Origin: an uncultured bacterium
GTDB lineage: Bacteria; Verrucomicrobiota; Lentisphaeria; Victivallales; UBA1829
DNA length: 64,000 nt
NCBI GenBank assembly: GCA_900548385.1
Contig: URKJ01000014.1
Span: 27,398-91,397 of the forward strand
Direction: 5' to 3'
The translations under genes and the position numbers were made by a program. Below are positions 34,770 to 43,626 of the stretch, piece after piece (within the stretch, counting starts at the first letter, position 1; the number at the start of each line of letters is the position of its first letter). The notes under the pieces were generated by a model that did no database searches, was not told the origin of the DNA, and saw only the letters and a list, made by a program, of their open reading frames with translations.

Positions 34770-37700
34770 TTACTTCATCAGAGCGCCGACCTGCTGGTAG
34801 AATTCCATGCGTTTGGCGGCATCCGCCTCAGCCTTGGCATAGAGTTCTTCCGCCTGAGCCGGATTGGCTTTCAGCAGGGATTTGTACCGGCCTTCGGAAC
34901 GGATGAAATCCTGGAAAGTTCCGTTCGGAGCGTTCTTGACGTCCCAGGTGAACGGAGTTTCCTTTTCCGGGTTGTAGCGGTAAAGCGGATAATAGCCGCA
35001 GTCAACCGCACGCTTTTCCTCGGTCTGGGTCTTGGACATGTCGATTCCGTGAGCGATACAGGGCGCATACGCGAAGATGATGGACGGACCGTTGTAGGCT
35101 TCCGCTTCAAGGAACGCCTTCATCGTCTGATTTCTGTCGGCGCCCATCGAAACGGACGCGACATACACATAGCCGTAGCTCATGCTCATGAAGCCCATGT
35201 TCTTCTTATAGGTTCTCTTACCGCCCGCAGCGAACTTCGCCACAGCCGCGGTCGGGGTGGACTTGGAAGCCTGTCCGCCGGTGTTGGAGTAAACTTCCGT
35301 ATCGAGAACGAGGATATTGACGTTCTTGCCCTGGGCGAGAACGTGGTCGATACCGCCGTAACCGATATCGTTTGCCCAACCGTCACCACCAACGATCCAG
35401 ACGGATTTGTCGCAGAAATAGTCGGAAAGTTCATTGACTTTCTTGACGATCTCGCACTGGCAGCCGTCGGCGACGAGCTTGGCGATCATGGCTTTGACCT
35501 TCGCCTGAACGGCGATGGCGGCTTCGGTCTTGGAATTGTCCCAGTTGCTCATGGCGGCATTGAGAGCATCCTTCAGGTCAGCCGGAGTCTTATCGCTGGC
35601 AAGGAGTTTTTCCACTTCCTGCTTGAGAAGTGCGCGGTTGGCGTCGACCGCCATGCGCATACCGAATCCGAATTCCGCATTGTCTTCGAACAGGGAGTTC
35701 GCCCATGCCGGGCCGCGTCCGTTCTTGTCCTTGGTATACGGAATGGTCGGGAACGTTCCGCCGTAGATGGAGGAACAGCCGGTGGCGTTCGCGATCAGCA
35801 CATTTTCGCCGAAGAGCTGAGCCATCAGTTTGACGTACGGGGTCTCGCCGCAGCCGGCGCAAGCTCCGGAGAATTCAAACAACGGCTTGCGGAACATCGC
35901 GCCCTTGACCGTGGAAATGGTGTTGGAGCCCATGACGTTGTCCGGAAGCACATCGTTGAAGAACTTCTCGTTTTCGTTTTCGCCCGCGGCGCGTTCCGCC
36001 TCAAGGCTGGACCAGACAAGAGCCGGAGCCAGTTTGCCGCCCTTGTTGACGGTACACTGATCCACGCAGACTCCGCAACCGGTGCAGTCTTCGATGTAGA
36101 CCTGAATCTTGAACTGAAGAGCGGAATCCTTGCCCTTGGCGGGAACGGCTTTGAAAGAAGCCGGAGCACCGGCAAGGTTGGCAGGGTCGATCAGTTTGGC
36201 GCGGATCGCGGCATGAGGACATGCCATGCTGCAGACGTTGCACTGCACGCAGGTCGCGGAATTCCATTTCGGAACGCGCGGAGCAATGCCGCGTTTTTCG
36301 AGGCAGGCGGTTCCGGTCGGGATCTTGCCGTCGACGGACATCGCGGAAACCGGAATGCTGTCGCCCTGAAGTTTCATCGAGGGTTCGATGATCTTTTTGG
36401 CGAACTCGGATGCATCGTCCGGAAGCAGCTTGACCATCGGAGCGGACGCAATGCCGTCAAGGGAAGCCGGAACATTGACCTGCTGACAGGCGTTGATCGC
36501 CGCGTCGATCAGGGCAAGGTTCATATTGACGACGTCGTCGCCTTTCTTCTTGAACGTCTTCTTGGTCATTTCCTTCATGCCCTCTTCCGCCTTTTCAAAC
36601 GGAACGATGCCGGAGACCTTGAAGTATGCCACCATCATGACGGTGTTTGCGCCTTTGCCGCGGAGACCGGGCTGTTCGGCGATCAGTTTTTCCGCATTGA
36701 TGTTGTAGAACTTGATCTTCTTGCTGATGATCGTCTCCTGCATGTCGCGGGTGAGGTGCTGGAACACTTCGTCGTTGCTGTAATGCGAGTTCAGCAGGAA
36801 CGTTCCGCCTTCCTTGATGCCTTTCAGCAGGTCGTAACGGCCGATATAGCTGAACGAGGAGCAGGAGACGAAGTCCGGAGAGGTGATGAGGTAGGTGCTC
36901 TTGATCGGTTTCACGCCGAAACGCAGGTGCGAAACGGTAACACCGAAGGATTTCTTGGAGTCATAGGAGAAGTAAGCCTGAGCATCCATGTCCTCGCGGT
37001 ATTTGCCGATGATCTTGATGGAGTTCTTGTTCGCGCCGACCGTTCCGTCGCCGCCGAGTCCCCAGAACATGCAGTTGGTGGTGCCTTCCGGCTCGGTAAC
37101 GATCTCTTCCTCAATTTTGAGAGAGGTGTTGGTGACGTCGTCGTCAATACCGACCGTGAAACCGTGGAAACCATCGTTCGCGAGGTGTTTGAAGACCGCG
37201 AGAACCATGGACGGCGTGAACTCCTTGGAGGAGAGACCGTAACGGCCGCCGATGATCTTGACGTTCATGCCGGCGAGAGCGACAACGACGTCGAGATAGA
37301 GCGGTTCGCCGATCGCGCCCGGCTCTTTGGTTCTGTCGAGAACGGCAATGCGTTTGACCGTGGAAGGCAGCGCTTTCTTGAATGCTTCGACATCGAACGG
37401 GCGGTACAGACGGACTTTGACAAGACCGAGTTTCATGCCGCGTTTTTCGTTGAGGTATTCAATCGTTTCATCAATGGTTTCACAGCTGGAACCCATCGCG
37501 ACAATGACATCGGTCGCATCCGCCGCACCGACATAGTCGAAGAGGTGATACTGACGGCCGGTCTTGGCGGCGACTTTGTCCATATATTCCTGAACGATCG
37601 CCGGAGTGGCGTTGTAGAACTTGTTGACCGTTTCGCGGCCCTGGAAATAAACGTCCGGGTTCTGGGCGCCGACGTTGGTGATCGGAGCATCCGGGCGGAG

Positions 37701-38321
37701 AGCGCGGGCGCGGAACTCTTCAATGTATTTCGGCTCGACCAGTTCTTTGATCTCGTCATAGGTGATCTCATGATATTTGTGAACTTCATGAGAAGTACGG
37801 AAACCGTCGAAGAACTGCAGGAACGGCACGCGCGCCTTGTAGGTGGCGAGGTGGGCAACGAGTCCGAGGTCCATCTCTTCCTGAACGGAAGCGGCGGCGA
37901 GCATGGCGAAACCGGTGTTGCGGCATGCCATCACGTCGGAGTGGTCGCCGAAGATGGCGAGCGACTGGGCGGCAAGCGCACGGGCGGTCACATGGAACAC
38001 GGTCGGGATGAGTTCACCCGCGATCTTGTACATATTCGGGATCATGAGGAGCAGACCCTGCGATGCGGTATAGGTGCTCGTAAGAGCTCCGGCAACCAGC
38101 GAACCGTGAACGGCTCCGGCGGCTCCGGCTTCGGACTGCATTTCCGCAACCTTGACTTCCTGTCCCCAAATGTTCTTTCTGCCCTCTGCTGCCCACTGGT
38201 CGACCCACTCGCCCATGGTGGACGACGGGGTGATCGGGTAGATGGCTGCGACTTCGCTCAGTGCATAAGCGACGTGTGCGGCACAATAGTTACCGTCTTG
38301 AGTGTTTGTAATGCCCGACAT
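34770..38321 (-). CDS. nifJ: Pyruvate:ferredoxin (flavodoxin) oxidoreductase
   Basis: NifJ oxidises pyruvate with CoA to acetyl-CoA and CO2, passing electrons to ferredoxin or flavodoxin, a key step in anaerobes. The 1183-residue single chain fuses all domains: N-terminal POR (VAYALSEVAAIYPITPSSTMGEWVD), gamma domain, two [4Fe-4S] motifs (CVQCNVCSMACPHA near residue 690 and CTGCGVCVDQC near 745), and the C-terminal TPP domain with a further cysteine pair (CAGCGETPY) and GDGWANDIGYGG ... SNTGGQASKSTPT near 980-1020. In the second cluster motif the Pro after the fourth Cys is Thr. Its own promoter, a leader hairpin and a terminator make it a single-gene unit. Confidence 0.98.
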   Translation of the reverse strand: MSGITNTQDGNYCAAHVAYALSEVAAIYPITPSSTMGEWVDQWAAEGRKNIWGQEVKVAEMQSEAGAAGAVHGSLVAGALTSTYTASQGLLLMIPNMYKIAGELIPTVFHVTARALAAQSLAIFGDHSDVMACRNTGFAMLAAASVQEEMDLGLVAHLATYKARVPFLQFFDGFRTSHEVHKYHEITYDEIKELVEPKYIEEFRARALRPDAPITNVGAQNPDVYFQGRETVNKFYNATPAIVQEYMDKVAAKTGRQYHLFDYVGAADATDVIVAMGSSCETIDETIEYLNEKRGMKLGLVKVRLYRPFDVEAFKKALPSTVKRIAVLDRTKEPGAIGEPLYLDVVVALAGMNVKIIGGRYGLSSKEFTPSMVLAVFKHLANDGFHGFTVGIDDDVTNTSLKIEEEIVTEPEGTTNCMFWGLGGDGTVGANKNSIKIIGKYREDMDAQAYFSYDSKKSFGVTVSHLRFGVKPIKSTYLITSPDFVSCSSFSYIGRYDLLKGIKEGGTFLLNSHYSNDEVFQHLTRDMQETIISKKIKFYNINAEKLIAEQPGLRGKGANTVMMVAYFKVSGIVPFEKAEEGMKEMTKKTFKKKGDDVVNMNLALIDAAINACQQVNVPASLDGIASAPMVKLLPDDASEFAKKIIEPSMKLQGDSIPVSAMSVDGKIPTGTACLEKRGIAPRVPKWNSATCVQCNVCSMACPHAAIRAKLIDPANLAGAPASFKAVPAKGKDSALQFKIQVYIEDCTGCGVCVDQCTVNKGGKLAPALVWSSLEAERAAGENENEKFFNDVLPDNVMGSNTISTVKGAMFRKPLFEFSGACAGCGETPYVKLMAQLFGENVLIANATGCSSIYGGTFPTIPYTKDKNGRGPAWANSLFEDNAEFGFGMRMAVDANRALLKQEVEKLLASDKTPADLKDALNAAMSNWDNSKTEAAIAVQAKVKAMIAKLVADGCQCEIVKKVNELSDYFCDKSVWIVGGDGWANDIGYGGIDHVLAQGKNVNILVLDTEVYSNTGGQASKSTPTAAVAKFAAGGKRTYKKNMGFMSMSYGYVYVASVSMGADRNQTMKAFLEAEAYNGPSIIFAYAPCIAHGIDMSKTQTEEKRAVDCGYYPLYRYNPEKETPFTWDVKNAPNGTFQDFIRSEGRYKSLLKANPAQAEELYAKAEADAAKRMEFYQQVGALMK

Positions 38322-38356
38322 TCGAAATTTCCTCCTTACCGGGTTAATATGAACAA

Positions 38357-38409
38357 TGCATGCGCTGATTTCAAAACAACATCAGTGAGTCTTGAAATCA
38401 GTCCATGCA
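38357..38409 (-). promoter_or_regulatory. Long inverted repeat in the nifJ 5' leader
   Basis: TGCATGCGCTGATTTCAA (38357-38374) and TTGAAATCAGTCCATGCA (38392-38409) are complementary over 16 of 18 positions, with a 17-base loop. It lies between the predicted start of transcription (about 38419) and the ribosome site, so the mRNA would fold into a stable stem. It may instead be a dimeric repressor site. Confidence 0.6.
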
Positions 38410-38425
38410 CCAATGACACTATACA

Positions 38426-38453
38426 AGTATACATCATGGAAAAGAAAAGTCAA
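38426..38453 (-). promoter_or_regulatory. Sigma70-like promoter of nifJ
   Basis: On the minus strand TTGACT (38453-38448) and TATACT (38431-38426) are 16 bases apart. The predicted leader before the ATG at 38321 is about 98 bases. Confidence 0.65.
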
Positions 38454-38650
38454 ACAAAAATTCGGGGAAATGATTCAAAATTTACACTTTTTTCGCTCTG
38501 TGACATTCGTCATGGCAAACGCGCGCCCTTTTGTCCTCCACAGAGCATTATTCCCTATGCGGATCCGCCCCGGTCTTGCATCCGGCACGCGCAGCGGAAA
38601 CGGACAACGCGGAGATGCCGCAGAAGAATTTGAAACAAAATTCAGCGGAC

Positions 38651-38692
38651 GAAATAAGAAAAGCCGTGGATCATACGCGGATCCACGGCTTT
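38651..38692 (-). terminator. Intrinsic terminator of carB
   Basis: On the minus strand AAAGCCGTGGATC and GATCCACGGCTTT form a perfect 13-pair stem with a seven-base loop, followed by TTCTTATTTC. It begins 22 bases after the carB stop. Confidence 0.8.
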
Positions 38693-38713
38693 CCGGACAG
38701 AATATATCTGCGC

Positions 38714-41700
38714 TTATTTTCCTGCCTGATACTCCTGAAGAGACTTCGGAAGAATCGCGTTGCTGCGGGCGGCGGCAATTCCGGCGACAGTCGCCTTTGC
38801 GGCGGCAATCGTGGTCATGTAGGCGATCTTCTGCTGAATCGCCATCATGCGGATATAGCTGTCATCCAGCTTCTCGCTGCGGTCTTTCGGCGTATTGATG
38901 ATCAGCTGAAGCGCATGATTCTTGATCATGTCGCTGACATCCGGCCGTCCCTCGCCGAGTTTGTTGACGATCGTATTCGGAATCGAATATTCATCAAGGA
39001 ACTTTGCCGTTCCCTCGGTCGCATAAAGTTTGAATCCAAGTTCATGCAGTTTCTGCACGATCGGAAGCAGGAATTCGCGTTCCCGGCGGTTCACCGAGAT
39101 CAGCGCGGCACCTTCCAGCGGCAGAGGCGCATTCGCGGCCTTCTGACTCTTGAAGTAGGCAAGTTCAAAGCTGTCCGCAATGCCGAGAACCTCTCCCGTG
39201 GCGCGCATTTCCGGACCGAGAACGGGGTCTACTTCCGGGAACATGTTGAACGGGAAAACGGCTTCCTTCACGCCGTAGTAATTCTTGCATTTGCGCTGAA
39301 GCTGCGGCGTATAGTCGGTAAGTTTTTTGCCGAGCATGAGTCCCGTGGCAATCCGGGCAAGCGGAACGCCGGTGATCTTCGCAACGAGCGGAACCGTGCG
39401 CGACGCACGCGGATTCGCCTCGATGATATAAACCTTGTCATGGCAGACAGCAAACTGAACATTGAGGATACCGTCGACCTTGAAATCCTTTGCGATCGCA
39501 GCGGCATAACGCTCAATCGTGTCAAGATGCTTCTGCGGAATCGTGACCGGGGGAAGCACGCAGGCGGAGTCGCCGGAATGAATACCTGCCAACTCGATAT
39601 GCTCCATCACGGTCGCCACAAAGGTATCGGTGCCGTCGGAAAGCGCATCGACTTCGGTTTCAATCGCATTGTCCAGGAAACGGTCGATCAGCATCGGGTA
39701 TTCCGGGCTGACCTGAATCGCTTCGACCGCGTACCGTTTCAGCGTTTCCTCATCGTGGATCACCGCCATGCCGCGTCCGCCGAGAACGAACGAGGGACGG
39801 ACCATCACCGGATAACCGATCCTGCGGCCGAGGGCGACCGCTTCCTCCAACGAATGGGAAATGCCGCTTTCCGGCTGCGGAATGCCGAGAGCGATCATGC
39901 GCTCGCGGAAATATTCGCGGTCTTCCGCCAGACGGATCCCCTCCGGCTGCGTTCCGAGAATGTTCACTCCGGCATCTTTCAGCTGCTGCGCGATATTCAG
40001 CGGAGTCTGACCGCCGAACTGAACGATCACACCTTCCGGCTTTTCTTTTTCGTAGATTGCAAGCACATCTTCCACGGTCAGCGGCTCGAAATAGAGCTTG
40101 TTGCTGGTATCGTAGTCGGTGGACACGGTTTCGGGGTTGCAGTTGACCATGATCGACTCATAGCCGGCGTCACGCAGGGCAAACGCCGCATGCACACAGG
40201 TATAGTCGAACTCAATTCCCTGACCGATACGGTTCGGTCCGCCGCCGAGGATCATGATCTTCTTATTTACGGAAACCGGAACTTCATCTTTCGCATTTTC
40301 CGCGTAGGTGGAGTAATAATAGGCGGCATTTTCAACGCCGGAGACCGGAACCGCACAGAAAACGGCGGTCACTCCGAGCGCAGTACGGCGGTCACGGATC
40401 TGTTTTTCCGGAACCTTGAAAAGATTTCCAAGATATTTATCGGAAAAACCGTCGCGTTTCGCCTGAACCAGCAGGTCATCGGGAAGCGCGTCAAAATCGT
40501 GCTTCGCAAGTTCCAGTTCCAAAACAGCCAGTTCCGCCATCTGTTCGATAAAGTAACGGGTAATTTTCGTCAGCTTGACGATCTCGTCCACGGTAACGCC
40601 TTTTTTCAACGCTTCGTAGATCTGGAAGAACCGTTCACTGTTCGGTGTGATAATTTTTGTGCGGAGCTCTTCCGCGGAGAGTTTCTCAAACTTCTTGACG
40701 CAGCCGAGGCCGGAGCGTCCGATTTCCAGCGAACGGATCGCTTTCTGGAACGCTTCCTTGAAGTTTTTGCCGATACTCATGACCTCGCCGACCGCTTTCA
40801 TCTGCGTACCGAGGTGGTCTTTCGCCTGTGCGAATTTTTCAAACGCCCAACGCGCGAACTTCACAACGACGTAATCGCCGGAGGGAGTATAGAGGTCAAG
40901 CGAGCCGTCGCGCCAGTAGGGAATATCCTTGAGATCAAGGCCGGCGGCAAGACGGGTGGAAACGCTGGCGATCGGGAAGCCGGTGGCTTTCGACGCGAGC
41001 GCACTGGAACGGGAAGTTCGCGGATTGATCTCAATCACGATGATGCGGTCATCAACCGGATTGTGGGCGAACTGAACATTGCCGCCGCCGATAATACCGA
41101 CGCCTTCCACAATGCGGTATGCGTAATCCTGAAGACGCTTCTGCACGGATTCGGGAACGGTCAGCATCGGTGCCACGCAGAAGCTGTCGCCGGTATGAAC
41201 TCCCATGGGATCCACGTTTTCGATGAAACAGACCGTAATCTTCTTGCCGGTTGCATCGCGGACGATCTCCAGTTCCAATTCCTCCCAGCCGATCACGCAC
41301 TCTTCCACCAGAACCTGATGAATCATACTGGCGTCAAGACCGCGGGAACAGACTTCGCGGAGTTCCTCCACATTGTAGACGATACCGCCGCCGGTTCCGC
41401 CCATCGTATACGCCGGACGCAGAACGACGGGATAGCCGAACTCGTTTGCAATCTTCTCGGCTTCCTCCAGAGAGTAGCAGGGCTCGGACTTCGCCATCGG
41501 CACGCCCAGCTGTTTCATCGTCTCTTTGAACGTGATACGGTCCTCGCCGCGCTTGATCGCTTCAAGGTCCACGCCGATGACTTTCACGTTGTATTTACTG
41601 AGAATTCCGGCCTCATCCAGAGCAATGGAGAGGTTCAGGGCGGTCTGACCGCCAAGATTCGGGAGAAGCGCGTCGGGACGTTCCTTCTGAATGACTTTTT

Positions 41701-41923
41701 CGAGGCTGTCGACCGTCAGGGGCTCGATGTAAGTGTGATCCGCCATACCTGGGTCGGTCATGATCGTCGCGGGGTTCGAGTTCACAAGAACAATTTCGTA
41801 GCCTTCGTTACGAAGAGCCTTGCAAGCCTGTGTGCCTGAATAATCGAATTCGCAAGCCTGGCCGATAATGATCGGACCGGAACCGATAATCAGGACTTTG
41901 TGAATGTCCGTGCGCTTGGGCAT
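38714..41923 (-). CDS. carB: Carbamoyl-phosphate synthase large subunit
   Basis: CarB makes carbamoyl phosphate from bicarbonate, ammonia and two ATP for arginine and pyrimidines. The 1069-residue protein has the duplicated ATP-grasp build: KVLIIGSGPIIIGQACEFDYSGTQACKALRNEGYEIVLVNSNPATIMTD-type start, VLRPAYTMGGTGGGI, then KIMILGGGPNRIGQGIEFDYTCVHAA in the second half with MVRPSFVLGGRGMAVI, and an MGS-like allosteric domain after about residue 940 (ELGFKLYATEGTAKFLDE). carA is not adjacent, unlike in many genomes. It has its own promoter and terminator. Confidence 0.98.
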   Translation of the reverse strand: MPKRTDIHKVLIIGSGPIIIGQACEFDYSGTQACKALRNEGYEIVLVNSNPATIMTDPGMADHTYIEPLTVDSLEKVIQKERPDALLPNLGGQTALNLSIALDEAGILSKYNVKVIGVDLEAIKRGEDRITFKETMKQLGVPMAKSEPCYSLEEAEKIANEFGYPVVLRPAYTMGGTGGGIVYNVEELREVCSRGLDASMIHQVLVEECVIGWEELELEIVRDATGKKITVCFIENVDPMGVHTGDSFCVAPMLTVPESVQKRLQDYAYRIVEGVGIIGGGNVQFAHNPVDDRIIVIEINPRTSRSSALASKATGFPIASVSTRLAAGLDLKDIPYWRDGSLDLYTPSGDYVVVKFARWAFEKFAQAKDHLGTQMKAVGEVMSIGKNFKEAFQKAIRSLEIGRSGLGCVKKFEKLSAEELRTKIITPNSERFFQIYEALKKGVTVDEIVKLTKITRYFIEQMAELAVLELELAKHDFDALPDDLLVQAKRDGFSDKYLGNLFKVPEKQIRDRRTALGVTAVFCAVPVSGVENAAYYYSTYAENAKDEVPVSVNKKIMILGGGPNRIGQGIEFDYTCVHAAFALRDAGYESIMVNCNPETVSTDYDTSNKLYFEPLTVEDVLAIYEKEKPEGVIVQFGGQTPLNIAQQLKDAGVNILGTQPEGIRLAEDREYFRERMIALGIPQPESGISHSLEEAVALGRRIGYPVMVRPSFVLGGRGMAVIHDEETLKRYAVEAIQVSPEYPMLIDRFLDNAIETEVDALSDGTDTFVATVMEHIELAGIHSGDSACVLPPVTIPQKHLDTIERYAAAIAKDFKVDGILNVQFAVCHDKVYIIEANPRASRTVPLVAKITGVPLARIATGLMLGKKLTDYTPQLQRKCKNYYGVKEAVFPFNMFPEVDPVLGPEMRATGEVLGIADSFELAYFKSQKAANAPLPLEGAALISVNRREREFLLPIVQKLHELGFKLYATEGTAKFLDEYSIPNTIVNKLGEGRPDVSDMIKNHALQLIINTPKDRSEKLDDSYIRMMAIQQKIAYMTTIAAAKATVAGIAAARSNAILPKSLQEYQAGK

Positions 41924-41969
41924 TTGACTGCATCCTTTCCTGTTTTTGAGTCACAGTAGTCGGAGCTAT

Positions 41970-41997
41970 ACTATACTCTGAAATCGTCTTTTTTCAA
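41970..41997 (-). promoter_or_regulatory. Sigma70-like promoter of carB
   Basis: On the minus strand TTGAAA (41997-41992) and TATAGT (41975-41970) are 16 bases apart, about 47 bases before the ATG at 41923. Confidence 0.6.
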
Positions 41998-42007
41998 GCG
42001 GCGAATT

Positions 42008-42514
42008 CTATTTTTTCAGAATTTCAGCAATCACCGCATAAGCGGCAAATTTCCGTTCATAGGAAAGCATCGCCGCCGCGGGACTGGTCGAGGGCAGACG
42101 CTCAATCGTCAGCCCGCGACGGAACAGCGGGGCATGATAGCGTTTCAGAAAATTGAACGACGCACTCCCGTTGCAGAAAATATGCGTGATCGTCGGAATC
42201 CGGTCGATAAGCCCGGCAATATCATTCGGAACCGGATCGGTGATCTTCGTATCCAGACTCCCCGTCCGGTCGCAGGATTCCAGCACATCCCATAACGCGA
42301 CGCCGTTTTCTCCGAGCAAACGCAGACGCTCCCGGTACGGCAGCCGCCGGGAAAAACCGAACAGTTCTCCCATGATCCGCCAGAACGCATTCTGCGGAAA
42401 CGCATAGTACTCCTGCCGGCGCAACGACTCCTCGCCCGGCATGGAACCGAGGATCAGCACTTTCGCTCCGGGGTATGCACTCGGCGGAAAAGACCGCTTC
42501 CGGTTTTCAATCAT
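42008..42514 (-). CDS. DNA-deoxyinosine (hypoxanthine) glycosylase, UDG family 6
   Basis: The 168-residue protein has the family 6 uracil-DNA glycosylase-fold pattern: KVLILGSMPGEESLRRQEYYAFPQNAFWRIMGELF at the start, the GVALWDVLESCDRTGSLDTKI segment and the C-terminal RLPSTSPAAAMLSYERKF. Members of this branch (HDG) excise hypoxanthine from deaminated adenine and have little activity on uracil. The motif GSMPG-x-S-L is the water-activating region; an Asn in FPQN is conserved. It is smaller than a classical Ung. GGAGAG precedes the ATG. It probably belongs to base-excision repair. Confidence 0.86.
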   Translation of the reverse strand: MIENRKRSFPPSAYPGAKVLILGSMPGEESLRRQEYYAFPQNAFWRIMGELFGFSRRLPYRERLRLLGENGVALWDVLESCDRTGSLDTKITDPVPNDIAGLIDRIPTITHIFCNGSASFNFLKRYHAPLFRRGLTIERLPSTSPAAAMLSYERKFAAYAVIAEILKK

Positions 42515-42577
42515 TCAAAGTTCTCTCCATTTTGAATCAATACTATACGGGCAAAACCGGAAGAAGTCAAATACAGC

Positions 42578-43423
42578 TTACCGTTTCCGGAACAAACGCG
42601 GGGAAACACCGAATTCCTTCTTGAATTGACGGGAAAAATAATTGCTGTCCGGAAAACCGCAGAGCTGCGCGATTTCGGAAATATTTTTGCCGTCCATCCG
42701 CAGAAGTTTCGACGCGTTTTCGAGACGCACTTTCAGCAGATGCTCCACCGGGCTGTCTCCCGTCAGTTCCTTGAACCGGAGGCGGAAGCTGCTGACCGAC
42801 ATCCGAACCTGCGCCGCCATCCGTTCCAGAGTCCACGGCTCCGCGCAATGCTCCTCCAGCTGTGCCATCAGCGCACTGAGCCGGTATGCGTAATGCGGAT
42901 TTTCCGAAGACTCCTCCGGACGCGCATGACGGCAGATCAGCAGAAACAGCGCCAGAAAATCGCTTAGAACGGCGGTCATGCTTCCCCGTTCGCGTTTCGC
43001 CTCTTCCGACACGATGTCATCCAGCAGTGCGGTGACCCGCGGGAAACAGCCGGATTCCACGCTCAGCACCCGGCTCAGCGCGGAACGCCCTGTTCCGACA
43101 TTGAACAGCAGCTGATAATTCGGAAATCCTGACATATCCTGCTGAAAATGGCTCAGAAACGACTGATCGAAAAGAATATTGTAAATGGAGAGATCCGGTT
43201 TCACATACCCGTGCCGCTCGCCGGGATGAATCAGGAACAGATTTCCCGCCTGAATCGGATACAGCTCCCCCTCCAGCATGTGAAATCCTTTTCCGTTACG
43301 GACAAACACAAGCTCGTAAAAATCGTCGTGGCAATGTTCCTGCATCTCTCGGTCGTGGATCGAAACCAAAGTCCGGAACGGAAAATCCTCCCACAGGAGG
43401 TGTGACTTCATCAGATTCGGCAT
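42578..43423 (-). CDS. AraC-family regulator with cupin sensor
   Basis: The protein has an N-terminal AraC-type cupin (HCHDDFYELVFVRNGKGFHMLEGELYPIQAGNLFLIHPGERHGY) and a C-terminal double helix-turn-helix, with SEIAQLCGFPDSNYFSRQFKKEFGVSPRLFRK as the second unit. Regulators of this build sense sugars such as rhamnose, melibiose or xylo-oligosaccharides. I place the start at ATG 43423 (281 residues); ATG 43453 and ATG 43411 are also in frame and none has a clear ribosome site. It is divergent from the GH106-like gene at 43627, its likely target. Confidence 0.88.
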   Translation of the reverse strand: MPNLMKSHLLWEDFPFRTLVSIHDREMQEHCHDDFYELVFVRNGKGFHMLEGELYPIQAGNLFLIHPGERHGYVKPDLSIYNILFDQSFLSHFQQDMSGFPNYQLLFNVGTGRSALSRVLSVESGCFPRVTALLDDIVSEEAKRERGSMTAVLSDFLALFLLICRHARPEESSENPHYAYRLSALMAQLEEHCAEPWTLERMAAQVRMSVSSFRLRFKELTGDSPVEHLLKVRLENASKLLRMDGKNISEIAQLCGFPDSNYFSRQFKKEFGVSPRLFRKR

Positions 43424-43626
43424 TTTTTGGAACAATATAGCGCCTGTTGGCAAAATCTCAACCCTTTTTTCTCTTCCGGAACCGGGAAATGCGGTTTTTC
43501 GACAGAAAAAAATCCGGAAATCGCTCTTTTTATCAAATAATGCTTGTTTTTCTCCGGAAAATCAAGGTTTTCCGGAAAAAACACTTCTATATTATCCGCA
43601 ACCAGCAAAGAAAGGATTTCCTGCAA

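Larger units (their letters stand above)
38322..38713. other. Intergenic region between nifJ and carB
   Basis: These 392 bases hold, from left to right, the nifJ ribosome site (GGAGG), a long inverted repeat, the nifJ promoter, a poorly structured stretch of about 200 bases in which I see no gene, and the carB terminator. No small ORF with a good ribosome site stands out. Confidence 0.7.

Noticed and set aside
34488..41839. Very long plus-strand frames (about 1380 and 1100 codons) opposite nifJ and carB
   Set aside because: They are antisense shadows caused by third-position GC bias; the minus-strand genes are complete and highly conserved.
43570..43590. Palindrome TTTTCCGGAAAA as a specific operator
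   Set aside because: Similar CCGGAAAA strings occur at several intergenic places in this window, so it may be simple base-composition bias.
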